Part shown: positions 52,001 through 64,000 of the stretch, piece after piece | How the letters are laid out: every line of letters begins with the position of its first letter | Numbering within the stretch: the first letter of the stretch is position 1 | Assembly: GCA_973895155.1 (NCBI GenBank) | Contig: OZ316892.1 | Coordinates: forward strand, 11,780,001 to 11,844,000 | Length of the DNA: 64,000 bases | Reading direction: 5' to 3' | From: Marsupella aquatica | Lineage: Eukaryota; Marchantiophyta | Translations under genes and position numbers: made by a program | Notes under the pieces: model-generated | What the model saw: the letters and a program-made list of their open reading frames with translations, nothing else | The model's database searches: none | What the model was told of the DNA's origin: nothing

Positions 52001-53819
52001 GCCCTGGGCGACACACATTGTGACACCTGAATTTTTCGCAAAATCAATGGAAGATGGAAATAAGATGCAAAGTTCACGAATTAATTGCATTTTGGTACCC
52101 AAATACCCAACTTTACCTTGCTGACAATACTTGTGAAGGACGCTTCTGAGAGGTGTCCCATGGAGACCAAACTTATGAAGGACGATACTCGGCGGAAGTT
52201 CGAAGACAGATTTTTGTTACCCATTTACCCTAGTTATTTAGTGATCTTTTTCTACCTTAGTTTAGTACTCAATTTTATTACCTTTTTTCTAAGTTTTGAA
52301 AAGGCATGACTTTTCATTTCCCCTTTTTATGCTCCACTTAGACCTATAAGATTATTGTTTTCCTTTTTGTTTTTCAGTGAAGCTTGTATTCAGTATTGCA
52401 AACTTTTGCAAGTTTTCCTCCTTCCTTTGTAATCATTGCTTTCGAGAATGATTTATGAATGAAGTAAAACACTTCCTTTGTGATGTAATGAATTTATTTC
52501 AGAAGATTCCTGTTGGTGCCTGAGTTTTTCATTACAGATTTCCAAGATCAGATGAATTCAAATTATGATTGCTTGTGGGTCAAGAATCGCTAAGAATTCA
52601 ATGATCAATGTGGATAAAAAGGAGCAAGATTCTGATTTCAGAATAGTTAGTACCGTTACCCTTACTTTGGCATACCCACTAGTGATAGATCAGAGTTGCA
52701 TATCGCCAAAGTTCTATCCATGTTGACGGCATTTTAGTGAGTATCATTGTATCGGTCACCAGAAAGCTACTTTGGTGTTGGTGAGCATTTATCCTTTCTG
52801 TTTATATTTTCATGGTGATGGAGAAGAGCAATTGAGGTGAGATTTGTTGCAATCTTGTTAACACAATAAGACCAGAATCCTTTTTGAAGGAGTGGCAATG
52901 GCGATTCAATCCATTGGACCTTGGTTCTAAAAGCTTTTCCATAATCCATGACTTGGGAATTAATCTTTTCTGTTCATTTTGTTAGTTTATCCATTTGTTT
53001 CTCTTTTGTCTGAAGATTTGGTTGAGTGATACTCTTTAGTCTTCAAAACAATTACAATCATTCAATCCATTCCTTTTCTGTTCTTAAAGGGATCGAACCC
53101 TTGGTCTTTAAGTGAAAAGTGTCACTTTCGATTCTTCCGGCTATACCACACACATGCTACAATGGCCAGGACAAAGGGTCGTGACCTCGCGAGAGAGAGC
53201 TAACCCCAAAACCTGGACTTCAACTTTTGTCCACAATCTTGCGTTATTGTCGTCAAGCCTACGATGGAAAGTTCTTGCTGGCTGTTGATGCCCCTTCCCA
53301 GCTACTGTCATTGGCGATTCTATTCTTGCATTGCACTATAGCATTTTAGCTTGATCTGGCTAAATTCTTGCATTCTATCATCGTTGCTTTTGTGCTGCTG
53401 AAACCTTTTTTGGGGCTGGAACCTGCGTGTCCCCCTCACCATGGTCATCCGGGTTGCTTACGCCCTTAAGGACGTTACCAATTCCTTTCTCTTAAAAATC
53501 AAAACTTTTATGATTTCAGACTTGATTGTACCTTTTCATTACATAGGAGTCATAGCGCTTCTCATCTTACTCACATCGCTTTGACTTGCGCCAGAATGTC
53601 ACTGAAATTCATACATCAATGACAGATCCATGTCAACATGATGTCTGTCATACTTCCCTAGACCATTGAACACCAACTCTAAATGCCTAAGCCACTCTCC
53701 TTACACTCAAAAACAATCATGAACCATAAATTCCAGGATTTCTAAAAGTTCTCTCAACTACGGTTGTATGGTTATGGATGGACCTTATATAAGTCTGAAT
53801 GCTACCCTTTCCCTTATTG
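52001..53819. other. Gene-poor AT-rich DNA
   Basis: No protein-coding gene recognised. It contains one tRNA-like Pol III promoter candidate, listed separately. Confidence 0.4.
53085..53155 (-). ncRNA. tRNA-like remnant or SINE head
   Basis: On the minus strand a perfect box B (GGGTTCGATCCC, 53089-53100) lies about 40 bases downstream of a box-A-like TATAGCCGGAAGA. A short stem (AAGTGA/TCACTT) lies between them, as an anticodon arm would. The ends do not pair as an acceptor stem, so this is not a functional tRNA. A tRNA-derived SINE head or decayed organellar tRNA fits best. Confidence 0.35.
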
Positions 53820-54369
53820 CTTGCAGGATTCTTACCTTGCAAGACTGTTACCTCCGTATGGACACTGGTAGTTCTGACCATGTGGTCGCCTATGATAGCG
53901 AGTACCAAACCATTGCTGATTTCCTTGAGGAATGGAAGCCATCCTCTATTCCCTTCAACCACATATAGTGGTTAATAGTTAGTGCACAGTTTGTGCACAA
54001 GTTGGAGCTACTGTGAGCACACTTTCTTTGGTTGCAACTTGGGATCACCTTTGCGCGTCGTTTGTAGAGAGGCTGACCACTTCCCACATTGAGTCCCTAG
54101 CTGTTACCCGTAATGTCCTCCATGGAAAATGGATGATTTTTGTGGATCATGACAAAGTTGACCAACATTGGGCAACTGTAGCATTATCAATGGTTAAGGG
54201 GGATTTGTTGTACAATGCCAAGGTCTCTACTGCACATGTTAAGCCTGAGAAAAATGGACATCCAAAGGAAGAAATAGTGCCACTTGGCAAACATGTTATC
54301 TGCATTTGGTCTAAAAACTTTGCTGACACCATCAATGTCTTTGCTCTTCATGGGTGCTTGCGGGAATGA
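53820..54369 (+). pseudogene. UPF0696/DUF1917 (BLES03-like) gene fragment
   Basis: Two blocks of coding-like sequence. The first (to 53968) includes HVVAYDSEYQTIADFLEEWKPS. The second (about 54013-54369) includes HGKWMIFVDHDKVDQHW, the AKVST block and KHVICIWSKNFADTINVF. Order and motifs resemble the conserved UPF0696 proteins (human C11orf68/BLES03 and plant relatives), whose biochemical role is unclear. The family's C-terminal YKPD..YT.LGIY region is absent: the frame stops at 54369, exactly where a minus-strand MULE sequence begins. The piece between the blocks may be an intron. I treat it as a truncated gene, possibly captured by or interrupted by the transposon. Confidence 0.55.
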
Positions 54370-54984
54370 CTCCTTCAAATGACTTTATATACAACTCGGC
54401 TTTGCAAGAGTCAGGGTTGTTACCATCATAGCCCCTACACCTGGCACTGAGTCTATCAGTGTTTCGTGCAACCCTCTTAAAACTCCATCCTGCTCTAGCC
54501 TCATAATCATCTAGAACTCTGTCAAAGTCACTCCATGTCAAGTATTGCTTCCCTTTTAGCAATCTTGACTCAAATAGTGTGGGTTCATGTCCATCAACAA
54601 ACCCTGCACAATTTGAGGTTGTGTTGTTAAAACCATCACGGGCTTTAATTGACCAATCCAAGGCAAACTTGAAGGGGACTATGATGAGGACCCACCTGAA
54701 TGTATGGGATGAATCTGAATTGGTTCATCCTCCTCCACCAACTCCCTCACATCAATTGCCGGATCCTTGCGCGGATTATCCGTGCGGGGCAAGTCCTCCA
54801 CACCATGAATAGGATGAATGGTATGATCATGTGCGCGAAGGGATTGGGGTCCTTCATAGACATGAGTGATGGGAGGAGGGAGGTCAACTTCGGAGTCATA
54901 GTCAAGGTCTTTGGAATCAGAAGAATTGAGTTCAACAGTTTGGAGCCAAGACTCGTCATGGGGGTCCATGGAGTCCATCTTTCC
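54332..54984 (-). mobile_element. MULE transposase N-terminal fragment
   Basis: On the minus strand the start (near 54978) encodes an acidic leader (MDSMDPHDESW, SSDSKDLDYDSEVDLPP). After a frame break comes a MuDR-type N-terminal domain: LLKGKQYLTWSDFDRVLDDY, then FKRVARNTDRLSARCRG. That is the DNA-binding module preceding the catalytic DDE domain in Mutator-like transposases. The zinc-knuckle, catalytic and C-terminal regions are missing. I saw no terminal inverted repeats or 9-bp duplication. Confidence 0.65.
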
Positions 54985-57954
54985 TAAGTAAGATTTATGG
55001 AGGAAGAGGCAAAGAATTAGCATTCTAGGACTGATTCTTGTAATGCTAATTGGGCCAAGTAATAAAAATTGGTAACCTTAATTTATTGGCTAAGTCCTCA
55101 ACACTGCATGTTTTACACATAGCGCCTCGGGGTATTTCATTGAGTATCCTTGGACAATAGGGATGTCTGAGCTATTCCATGGGATTCAATCTCATATTCA
55201 GTGAATTAAATGGGCAGTGTGCAGCGTGAAAATTATGTCTTCTAGCTTGTTGGTTATTTCCTCCAGATTAGGCGCCTCATTTCTTAGACTCAGATGCTTC
55301 CTTATTTCATCATTGGACCTTCATTCCATTCAATTACATGAAATGCCTTGAGAGTATTTCAAGCAAGCAAATTGAAGTTGTTCGATGACATGGATCCACA
55401 TTTGCTCATTGAATGTGTTGTATTAAATTAACTGATTACAATAAGTCACAAAAAAAAAGATTGACTGAAGCTCATACCGCAAGGGCACTCCAGCAACAGA
55501 ACCTGAAATATCCAGGAAGGCATGGCCACAAACATTAGAGAAGCAACCGAGCCACGCAACCAGGGATTGCAGCAGAAAATGACATAGGATGGCAGGCAAA
55601 AAGCAAATGTTGGAAACCGCAGGGCCAGAGCTGTCTGCTATTAGCAGCAAGACTAAGAAAGGTGCAGACTGAGGCGAGGTGCAGACTGAAGGCGCAGAGA
55701 CAAGGCACGGAAGGTGTTGCAGAGTGCACACCAAAGGACAACAGACTGCAGGACATAGCAACAAACATAGCACAAAACTCCAAGCTTGATCATACCTTCT
55801 CACGGGAGCTGCACAACGAGGCCAGCTTTGGGCACGAGGATAAAGCTTTTTGGACATCCTTATACTATAGCAATCTGGCAGGAGTGTTTCCCCGTAAAAT
55901 GTGCTGGATTTACTCGCGCTTCCCGCCACCAGTGGTAACTGAGATGCAGGTAAACTGCCAATGGAAAAATAAAGACGTTTTACCATCCATTTGTAGCCCG
56001 TTTCACCCCTGACGAGGTGTAAAACAATCTGTCCCTATGTCACAGTCCATGGGGATAGACATGGGAAACGTCCCGGTCCATCCGGGCTTTAAGTTCCCAA
56101 ATTTTGACAAGACCAGTAAATTACCAAATAGAAATTACCAAATAGTTATGATCTAAACAATCCCAACATCATTGTTTCTTATTCTTATGAGCTTATGATT
56201 TGATACAAAATGTCATCCTTATCAACTCGAATATATGTAGGCCCTTATCATGCAAAATAGTTTGAATTATTTTGATTAGTAAACTAAAAATACATATGAT
56301 CTCTAAACCATTCATGTGACAACATGCATGTGGCATTCAAAAAAAATGTGAACTGTCCCTTACTTCCATCTTGCTCTCTGAAAGTCTTCCCCCAAAGATA
56401 AAAAAAACCTTCTCTTCATTGCACATGATGTTCCCTCGGTACGGAAGCATAGCATGCTATGATTGTCCTCCCTCTGAGTTATAAGCATTCCAAAATAAAA
56501 ACATCTGAAAGCAATCAACAGATTCTTAGTTTGATTTTGTACTGCTAAGTTTGCAAATTGAACAAGTAGCATTGACCAACTTGCAAACATGGTCCTTCAA
56601 AACTATGGTTTGCTTTGGCTATATATCCATTCTATCTTTAAACACTTCCTCCCCTTCTCCAGTTTGATTTCCTCTAGTACTTCTGCATTTCCACTTCCTC
56701 TCCCTTTTTGCAGAATAATTTCCTTCCTTTCCCCTTCTATTGATCCACTTCCTTCCTATTCCCCTTCTACTTAGAGTTCCCCATGCTATTCGATGTATTG
56801 GCACTCAGCTTGTTGATGTCATCAGGACAAGGGTTGCCGTTGGTAACGTCTTTTGTGTTATCAATATTATCTTCACTAAAATAAATGTTGCTGAATAAAT
56901 GATATTTGTGCCAACATACCTCCAATTGCAACCACAGGGAGAGTTCAACCCTAGCCATTAAAATAGTAGACTCCAAAGAAAATACAGAACACAACCTAAT
57001 GGTGGAACCTGATATAACTTCTTCCAAAGTTGCCTAAATGCATTTAAACCATTCTGCTGCTTCAGTGTTGATGCAAAAACCTCTTTGTCTTTGCCCTTGC
57101 CCTCATCTGAATTTCCACTCTTCGCAAGTATAGGAGTTCAGTCCAAAAGGGAGTCTCACACCTCTTGTTCCCCATTTGTTTTTGGTCAGCTGCTGCAGGA
57201 AATTTCAGTCCGCTTTTGAAACCCAACTTCTGGGGAAACTTAACCCTGAGGGTGGCGTCCCGTTTGAGACAGGTCACAACACCTGCCAGCATCAGGTGTG
57301 TATCCTTGACAGGGATGTCAAAGATAACTCAAAGTCAACAAAGTTTCAAATAGTGCTGAAGGGCAGCTACACATTTTGACCCATGACCTTGCCCACTACA
57401 TTCCAGCTGCATTAGGGAGTCTCAAATACAATGAATTTTTGTGTGTGACCTTGTTGGGGAGTGTTGTGATCCGGGGCAGCGGGGAAAAAACTGGTCAGGC
57501 ACCAAATGTGAGGCCCGACCAGTCATGTTGGGGACTGTGACCGAAACTGAGGGCCGACTGCTACAAGGAGAGGACCCAATTTCAGTGTGTTGATTGACTC
57601 ACCTTGAGATTTTCACACACTCCCGCGATCTGAGAGCCCAAAAATATCACTGCCCAGCTATATCCAGTTTGGGTGCACCCAAGTGCATCGCGGGACACCC
57701 GTGAGGTGGGTTTCAATATTTGAGACACCCTATTAAACCTCTGTGGAACAGAAAGCCTGAGATGCAATATTGAAAGGTGGGCCTGCTCTTGTGCTCGTAT
57801 GCAACAGGACATTCAGACCCATGAATGCACTTTCTTCCACATTTTTGCTTGATTGCTCTCCCCTCTTCCTCAATGTGTCCATAGTGCCTATCTCCCTTGC
57901 TGTCATGGGATTGATTCGGCCAGTCCTCGCAGCTCAACAAAGTGCACTCTCCCT

Positions 57955-58046
57955 ATTTTCTGGAGTCAAAACAAAAGAAAGTTGGTGAAAGCATTTCTAC
58001 CATTTCTGGAGTCAAAACAAAAGAAAGTTGGTGAAAGCATTTCTAC
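57955..58046. repeat. Two-copy 46-bp tandem duplication
   Basis: Units 57955-58000 and 58001-58046 are almost identical, built on TTTCTGGAGTCAAAAC and GAAAGCATTTCTAC. Confidence 0.9.
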
Positions 58047-58414
58047 CAGGAACAATCATTCTGGAAAAGATTTCCAGAGACAATTTCAATCTTTGTTTCT
58101 AGATTAATTGTAGTTAGGTTAAATGACACATAAATATAGCCCAACTATAGCCTCATCCGACAATAGTTTGCTTTTACCCAAAATCTTTGTCACACCCTAT
58201 TATAAATATTTCACTCTTGTTATATCTTGGAGACTACTAGAGATAGCTTTTATAAGTAAGAAAATGTTGTGGAGCTTGTGAAGGCTCCAGAGGAATAATA
58301 TCTGAGTGTGCCCTTTCTGCACCGACCAAAAGGGAGTTCGAGATCCTCAATCTGGACCACGCACTGAATTGTCAATTTTGAACCTGGGCCAAGCAGATCA
58401 AAACTTCGAACTGT

Positions 58415-58618
58415 ACCAAGTGGATTAGTTTTCCTTCACTGAAATAAACATGATACTAATATTTTATGGGTTACTTTTCATCTTACTTTGAAAGGACTAA
58501 TATTTCTCATTCGGTCACCAAGTGGGTTAGTTTCCCTTCACTGAAATAAACATGATACTAATATTTTATGGGTTACTTTTCATCTTACTTTGAAAGGACT
58601 AATATTTCTCATTCGGTC
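58415..58618. repeat. Two-copy 102-bp tandem duplication
   Basis: Units 58415-58516 and 58517-58618 begin ACCAAGTGG and end CATTCGGTC. They differ at only two positions, so the duplication is recent. Confidence 0.95.
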
Positions 58619-59064
58619 TAAACATCCCGAAGGAGGGTGGTGCATTTGGATACTTGCTGCCATGTTTGATATATACATGCAAGTTCCCCAATGTCGCGTT
58701 TGGAACACCGATAAAATTAGACCTTGTACCAATTCTCCTCATTGCAGTCATCTGAGTCTGTGTCGATCTGCTTATAGCTCTATGGAGAATTTCCTCCATA
58801 ATCCCAGTCCACAAACACATCCATGTTACCTACGTTGAGCGACAAGCAATGGACTAGCTTATTCGAAAATAACAGAGTGGAAGTGAGGGTGCACCATAGA
58901 GCTTTGATTCTGCCATGCACGCGCTAAACTCCCGCAAATACCAAGGTAGCTTAGATCCATGATAATTAGTGCAATAGCAATGAAGAGCTGATACGCGACT
59001 GGTGTATTGTGTACTCCTCCCAAAGCAATGGGTTTGGTAGGAAAGATCATTGGAAAATCATCCG

Positions 59065-62000
59065 TTACATGACATCTATCTCCTGATTCAAATAATGGTA
59101 CTTCCACGCTTCTTTGGACAAATAGTCAGGATCTAGAAACTTGGCGAGGAAACTCCACAGCTTATAGACATCTTCAAAACTAGTCATAAACCCCACAGCA
59201 GCTGTTACAACAGGAATTGTAAGAGGTTCTCCTTCTCCAAACTTTTCAAGGTCAAGTTTCCCTGGACGGGGAGAATCAATTGCCCCATCTTCATCAATTT
59301 CATCCACTCCATATAACCTTTCTTTTTCTGCCACAAAATCCGAGGACATCTCTGGATCAACTATATTACAAAGTCTCCCAACACCGAGGGAGATGTTACA
59401 CCTATCTGCAACTCGCTGAACTAAACCTGGTTGTACAAGTAATCCCCTCCAATCAAATACATTGAATGATACTCCTGCTCCTCTGTCATACTGCACCTTT
59501 GGGCCATATATCCGAATAAGAGGAATGCCTTGGTTCGAATGATGCCGGAGCTTGAGCAGAGAGTTCACCAACCAGTTGCTTAAGAACCGTACCCTGTAGC
59601 TCAATTTGGTGAGCCCCAATGAGTCTGCAAAATCCAGACCCTTACAAGAAATTATGGGCTCCCCATGATCTTCCTGTAACTCAGCCTCTGGAATGTCTTC
59701 ATACTCATACTCAGTATCAAATTCTTCACCCTCCTCGTAACCAGCTGGTTGCAGGTCATCCACCGAGTACCTGAACAACCACATGGGATGCAAACATTGA
59801 AAATAACATAAGATTGTTTTCAGCTGTTATTAAGAGTGACTGTTACAACCGCTTTCTTTAGTACTGTAAGGTAGTCGACTGTGCAGAAAAAGTTATTGAG
59901 ACGGCACAATTGTGATCAAATGTGACGTCTCGCTGTCCTGTAAAAGCAATGAGATCATCATAATAACTTGGGAAAACCAGCCCACAATGCAGGAGACTAA
60001 CTAATAGTCACCTGAAACATCTCACAAGGCCAGGAAATGTTGAACTAACCTGGATTGGTCGAGTGATTCATTGTAATACTCTGACTGAAAGAAAGACTCT
60101 TCATCACTGTCGCCCATCTTTAGTCTGCCAGAATCTTCTGCTAATGCCGTGGCTAGACTTCTTGTTCCAAATATCTCCTTGGCATAAACCCCATCCTTAA
60201 AATTTACATCTCTTGACAAAGTTATGTTGCTGCGAAGATCGGAACGACCATTTTCGAAGCCCTGATCTTTTTCATCACCGACACTCGCAATTTCAAAACT
60301 GTCATCACGTGTACCGCTTTCCTCTTTACTGGGACTCGTGGTCATTGAGGGGAGACTGTGAAACGAATTCTCCCTACCTAAACTTTGAAACTTCTGAACC
60401 AGTCCCTGAACTCCCATCTCTTGGAAATCACTTAACTGTTTTCCGGTGTGCTTCTCGAAACTGTCCTTCCTCTCAAAACTATGGAGCTTCTCCCTCAAAG
60501 GAATCGGGTTCCCAGGTTCTGTTGTCGAAGATTCATTCCGTTCCACGACATTGTTACTGAGTTCACCACTTAACGCAGAGTTGCTCGATTCTTCCCCGTT
60601 TTCGACGTCGGACCCTGCGTTACCATCATCCTGAAGCCGCCTGGTTAAAAGATTTGACTCGGGAATCTCCTCACTTCTGGGATCTTTAAGATCCGATCCT
60701 GAACGCTGTTGCGAATCTGCAACGGCACTCGAGTCCCATGTCGTCCTCCCAGCATCTTCATCTTCATCAACAGCTTCAGCGTCGAGCTGGCCTGAGTCCT
60801 CCACGAAGTTGCTTTTTAGATTGACGGTGTCTTCATCAATCTCGTTCTCCCCTCCATTTCGGCAAACGTCAGGGAAGCCCATCTGATCGCCTCCACTTCG
60901 ATTAACGTCATCAATTGCTTTGCTACAACCTGTGTCACTCTCCGAACGCTCCTCCAGCTCCTGATCTTCCATATCCCCTTCCGGGATCGGTGAAATTCCT
61001 TTGCCAGCGAGACTCTCAAACTCGATTGGCTCGTAATCTTGTTGGACCCCAATCGCTCTTCCCTGCGTGTGCCATTGGGAATTAGTAGGCCACTGACTAT
61101 CCTCAACTTCACTCACGGGATCATCGTCCAGCTCTTCAATCTCATTTTCACTTTCACTGCTATCGTAAAGACCCGTGGTGGGCTCCCACCTGTGCCCGGT
61201 CCCGTTGCCTCCATTAGGCCGTTCTCCTTCGAATTCAGTTGCTGTAAACTCTGAAGAGTGTCGTGATTTCGCAGGTTGGGACACGAATTCGACCTGACTT
61301 GCACCTTCATCTCCTTCAATTCCGCCGTTAGATCCTGCTAAATGGGCGGAGTGTTTCTTTCTGCGCCGTGCCAGTTTACTCCTCCTACTCCAAGACTTCC
61401 AATGTCGATGTGTGGATTCCTTAATTTGGTTTTCTGTCAGCTCAGGTAGTGCTCCTGGGAAGAAGGGACCGGAGAACGAACTGAAGGAGTGTTCATTATC
61501 CTGTTCCAATCCCCACGAGCGTCGATGGAGCTGAAGCTCACCGTCGTCCTCGGACTCATTAATTTCAGGTCTGTCCACGGTGAAAGTGTTGAGAGAGACG
61601 ATTCGGACCATTCCGACTGATCGAGCCAGCGAAGAACTCCGGAGGCAGTGAATGGCCATGTTCTTGATGAACAGGCAGCCAAATCCAGTGGGGTCGGTGC
61701 CGAAAACTTTGTAGAACGAGCTGACGATGAAGTCAGGCCGGAAAAGCGATAGACCGAGAGAATCCATGTCTTTAGGACCCAACGAGGAGGCGTCGAGCAG
61801 TACGTGCCACCTGTTTTGCTGAGCTTCAGACATCCATTGATAGGAATACTTTGCACCCGTCATTCGAGATTGAACAGGGAAGACGAAGAGGCCCCTCGCT
61901 GACTCGGTCTTCGTTTTCTTCCCCTGAAGCAGTTTCCTCAAATGAGAGGTACCAATCCTCAACGAAGGCCACTTGAAGCACGCACTCATAATTTGAGCTC

Positions 62001-62685
62001 CCTTGCGTTTTGCACAGTCGGCCATCCCGTTCACGGCATCGCTCTCAAAGTCATACACTGTGAGCAGTTTCCGATTCACATGAAAAGGATAGGATTCCGC
62101 TAGAAGCTTGAACGCCGTTCCTCTACTGGCCGTAAAGACCATGCTGTATTCCGTGTCATTTATGTTCAAGTAATCCATCACCCGCTTCCTAATGCAAAAT
62201 TCAGCTGTCCGCTCGTGCGCCGTTCCATGGAGGGCGTGCGTGGCGAGATTTGCAGCAACATACGCCAAGCCGAACGACGAAGTTGCTTTGTTGACGATCT
62301 GTTGATAGTAAGAGAACAGGCCGAACCCACAGTAGTCCATACAAACATGTTGGTTCTCCTCTAGATGAAAGAATTCTCGATCTCGGAGGTCGTCAACCTC
62401 CAGAGTCTCGGAGTAGCCCGGGTAGCTGCATAGAAAGGAGTCGTAGGCCGCTTCTATGGATGGCAGAGATCCAGGATTCGTATAAACTTCGTCCTGGGCG
62501 CCTTTCGCGGTTGCCTTGAGGAACTCTCGCCGAACTTCGAAACGAACCAGAGATGTTCTGTTGACACTACTCTTATTACGACTCCTGCTGTTGCCATTTC
62601 CACTTGCCTCACCACTCGTGGACCTGTCCGGAGGCTCTGGATCAATGTCCTTCCCAGTTTTATGCTGCCTGAAGAGAGTTGGCAT
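59065..62685 (-). CDS. MOCOS-like PLP-dependent transferase superfamily protein, two exons
   Basis: Exon 1 is 60050-62685 from ATG 62685. Exon 2 is 59065-59770. The splice (CAG/GTTAGT to TTCAG/GT) joins in phase and gives 1113 residues. The N-terminal 100-350 region is the class-V aminotransferase fold of molybdenum-cofactor-sulfurase-like proteins: MDYCGFGLFSYYQQ, NLATHALHGTAHERT, TASRGTAFKLLAESYP, LLDASSLGPKDMDSL and SSFYKVFGTDPTGFGCL, where the Lys near 326 should bind pyridoxal phosphate. A 450-residue acidic, Ser-rich low-complexity insert follows. Exon 2 encodes the conserved end (GLDFADSLGLTKLSYR, NWLVNSLLKL, YGPKVQYDRGAGVSFN). The MOSC domain of true sulfurases is absent, as in the Arabidopsis At2g23520/At4g37100/At5g66950 group, whose reaction is not settled. 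Confidence 0.9.
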
Positions 62686-62971
62686 TCTCTTCGGCTTGGC
62701 CTTCCTGCCGCTAAAGCAGGTTATTTTCTTGAATGTCTCCAGTGATTACTATCTCTACACGCACCGGTCTAGGAAGTTCAGGGTCCTGATTCCGCCTATT
62801 ACGCTGCCCAATTTCTGACTTCCATAGTTTCCCAGTTCCGTAGAGGTGTTCGAGCTCCGTATCTGACTATCCCCGTGCACACTACAGCGTCCCATTTCGC
62901 CTTTTGATCAAGCTCCATGTGTATGATTCCTTTCCCCACTCCTCCGTACTGAAAAAGGTGGGGCATCATTA

Positions 62972-63951
62972 GCAGAGGGGTGCCATCACACACCAAACTC
63001 GAAAGTGTTGCCAGCCGATTCCTTGGAGCAGGCACTGAAAGGGCATGCGAAGACAGAATCAGTTCTCCCTATCGCAAGTACTTGTTCCCAAGCCCAGAAA
63101 ATCAACCGCTACGAGGAGATTGGGGCCGAGCTAAAGGAGAAGGACCTGGTGGCAAGTCAGGGGAGCTACCCAAGGCACCGTAGCTGGGGAAGCACTCAGC
63201 AATGGCTACGAGAGGCAAACTGCAACTCTATTTCTTGCATGGTGTCCACCAGGATAGCCGAGGGCAAAGAGATCCGACTGCTCAGAGGGGTGCCATCACA
63301 CACCAAACTCGAAAGTGTTGCCAGCCGATTTTGGAGCAGGCACTGAAAGGGCATGCGCAGACAGAATCAATTAATACCAAGACCAACAGCCTGATCCGCA
63401 AGCTCTCTCCTCCCTGGAACCTGCCTTCTTCGCTCCCGAATTTCTGATGGGCTGAGGGACAAGTTTAACAAGACGGTGGACCCACGGAATGGATGTCTTG
63501 CAAGGCCGAAAGTGGAAGAAGGGCATGCAACAAAGGGAGGGTAAGCACTGACAGACCTGGTAAAGCCTCCTGGGAGATGCGCAATTTCTTCAATCCGACA
63601 CCAAAGACTACAGCGAGAAGAAATACCGCGCTCAGGGGCCGAGGGTGGCACCGTAAAATGACATAATCGACTGCCGAAAGAATAATTCCAGAGCTTCAGG
63701 GCCGAGACAACAGGAGAAACGACGAGGGCACAGCATTGTGCCGATATCAGCAAAGAGCCAAGGGTCGAGGCAATTTCGCCAAAGGAAGATGACGCACAAA
63801 GCTCGGACAAAGGCAGCGACAGCCAATCAGGCAAATTAATGCAGCTTGCACGAGACAGGTGCTCTTTCCAACACCAACACAGTTGAAAGGCACAGAGGAC
63901 ACCACTACAGTAGCAGCAGTAGTACGCGCATGGCAGCAAACGCGACCGGCA
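62972..63951 (-). repeat. Copy of the JAZ promoter/5' region upstream of the PLP gene
   Basis: 63066-63951 matches 44073-44942. A 75-bp block of it (GAGGGGTGCCATCACACACC to GCACTGAAAGGGCATG) occurs at 63275-63355, again at 62972-63048, and once at 44295-44372 in the JAZ copy. In the 63-kb copy the JAZ start codon region is deleted, so it cannot encode JAZ. It ends about 290 bp upstream of the PLP gene's ATG and points the same way. Confidence 0.88.
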
Positions 63952-64000
63952 TCATCAGCTGTGTCTCGAAAACAAAACCTACAAGGTGTGGACTGTGGAG

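Larger units (their letters stand above)
55024..59064. other. Gene-poor DNA upstream of the PLP gene's 3' end
   Basis: No gene recognised. Open frames up to 187 codons (55423-55986, minus) lack domains and overlap frames on the other strand. Two tandem duplications are listed separately. Confidence 0.4.

Noticed and set aside
53085-53155. Possible functional tRNA gene
   Set aside because: Box B is perfect, but there is no acceptor-stem pairing and no clean cloverleaf.
55423-55986. 187-codon minus-strand frame with hydrophobic segments
   Set aside because: Cys/Leu-rich frame opposite another open frame, with no family motif or splice context. Hydrophobicity probably reflects composition.

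Overview
The window reads as nuclear DNA of a land plant. It has plant-type intron-bearing genes (a JAZ/TIFY repressor gene and a molybdenum-cofactor-sulfurase-like PLP gene), a scrambled plastid DNA insertion (rpoA and cemA pieces), and plant Ty1/copia, Ty3/gypsy, MULE, MITE and SINE sequences. A DNMT3-like methyltransferase domain inside a retrotransposon points, by inference only, to a non-flowering lineage (bryophyte, lycophyte or fern); flowering plants lack DNMT3-type enzymes. No species is claimed.

Layout. 1-6.4 kb: mostly unassigned DNA with short tandem repeats, one MITE and a diverged terminal fragment of a repeat family called E here. 6.4-13.9 kb: an old copia-like element with short LTRs, interrupted by a tRNA-derived SINE (12-bp target duplication) and by element E1 (8344-12742, 5-bp duplication). 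14.2-35.0 kb: a copia element with 344-bp LTRs, an initiator-Met-tRNA primer site and a 5-bp duplication. It is split by a Ty3/gypsy element (16898-26882, 4-bp duplication) and by element E2 (27099-31127, 5-bp duplication). 35-40.7 kb: AT-rich intergenic DNA with degenerate tandem arrays. 40.7-44.1 kb: a seven-exon JAZ gene on the minus strand. 44.1-48.4 kb: its upstream region, with a G-rich tract, a G-box and a family of dispersed modules. 48.4-59 kb: gene-poor DNA with a second MITE, plastid fragments, a UPF0696/DUF1917 gene fragment and a MULE fragment. 59.1-62.7 kb: the two-exon PLP gene, minus strand. 63.0-64.0 kb: a copy of the JAZ promoter/5' region, placed directly upstream of the PLP gene in the same orientation.

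The most unusual object is the gypsy element. Between protease and reverse transcriptase it carries a cytosine-5 DNA methyltransferase domain, and after the integrase it ends in a PHD finger. Its terminal repeats are not ordinary LTRs. On the minus strand the order is A-internal-B-GC-A-B, a split-direct-repeat layout. A G-tract abuts B at the 3' end of the internal region. At the 5' end, a 14-base sequence complementary to the A repeat sits exactly where a primer-binding site belongs. The E elements also lack LTRs yet have TG..CA ends and perfect 5-bp target duplications. Premature stops in the copia, gypsy and E1 reading frames are nearly all of the CGA-to-TGA or CAG-to-TAG type, as expected from deamination of methylated cytosine.
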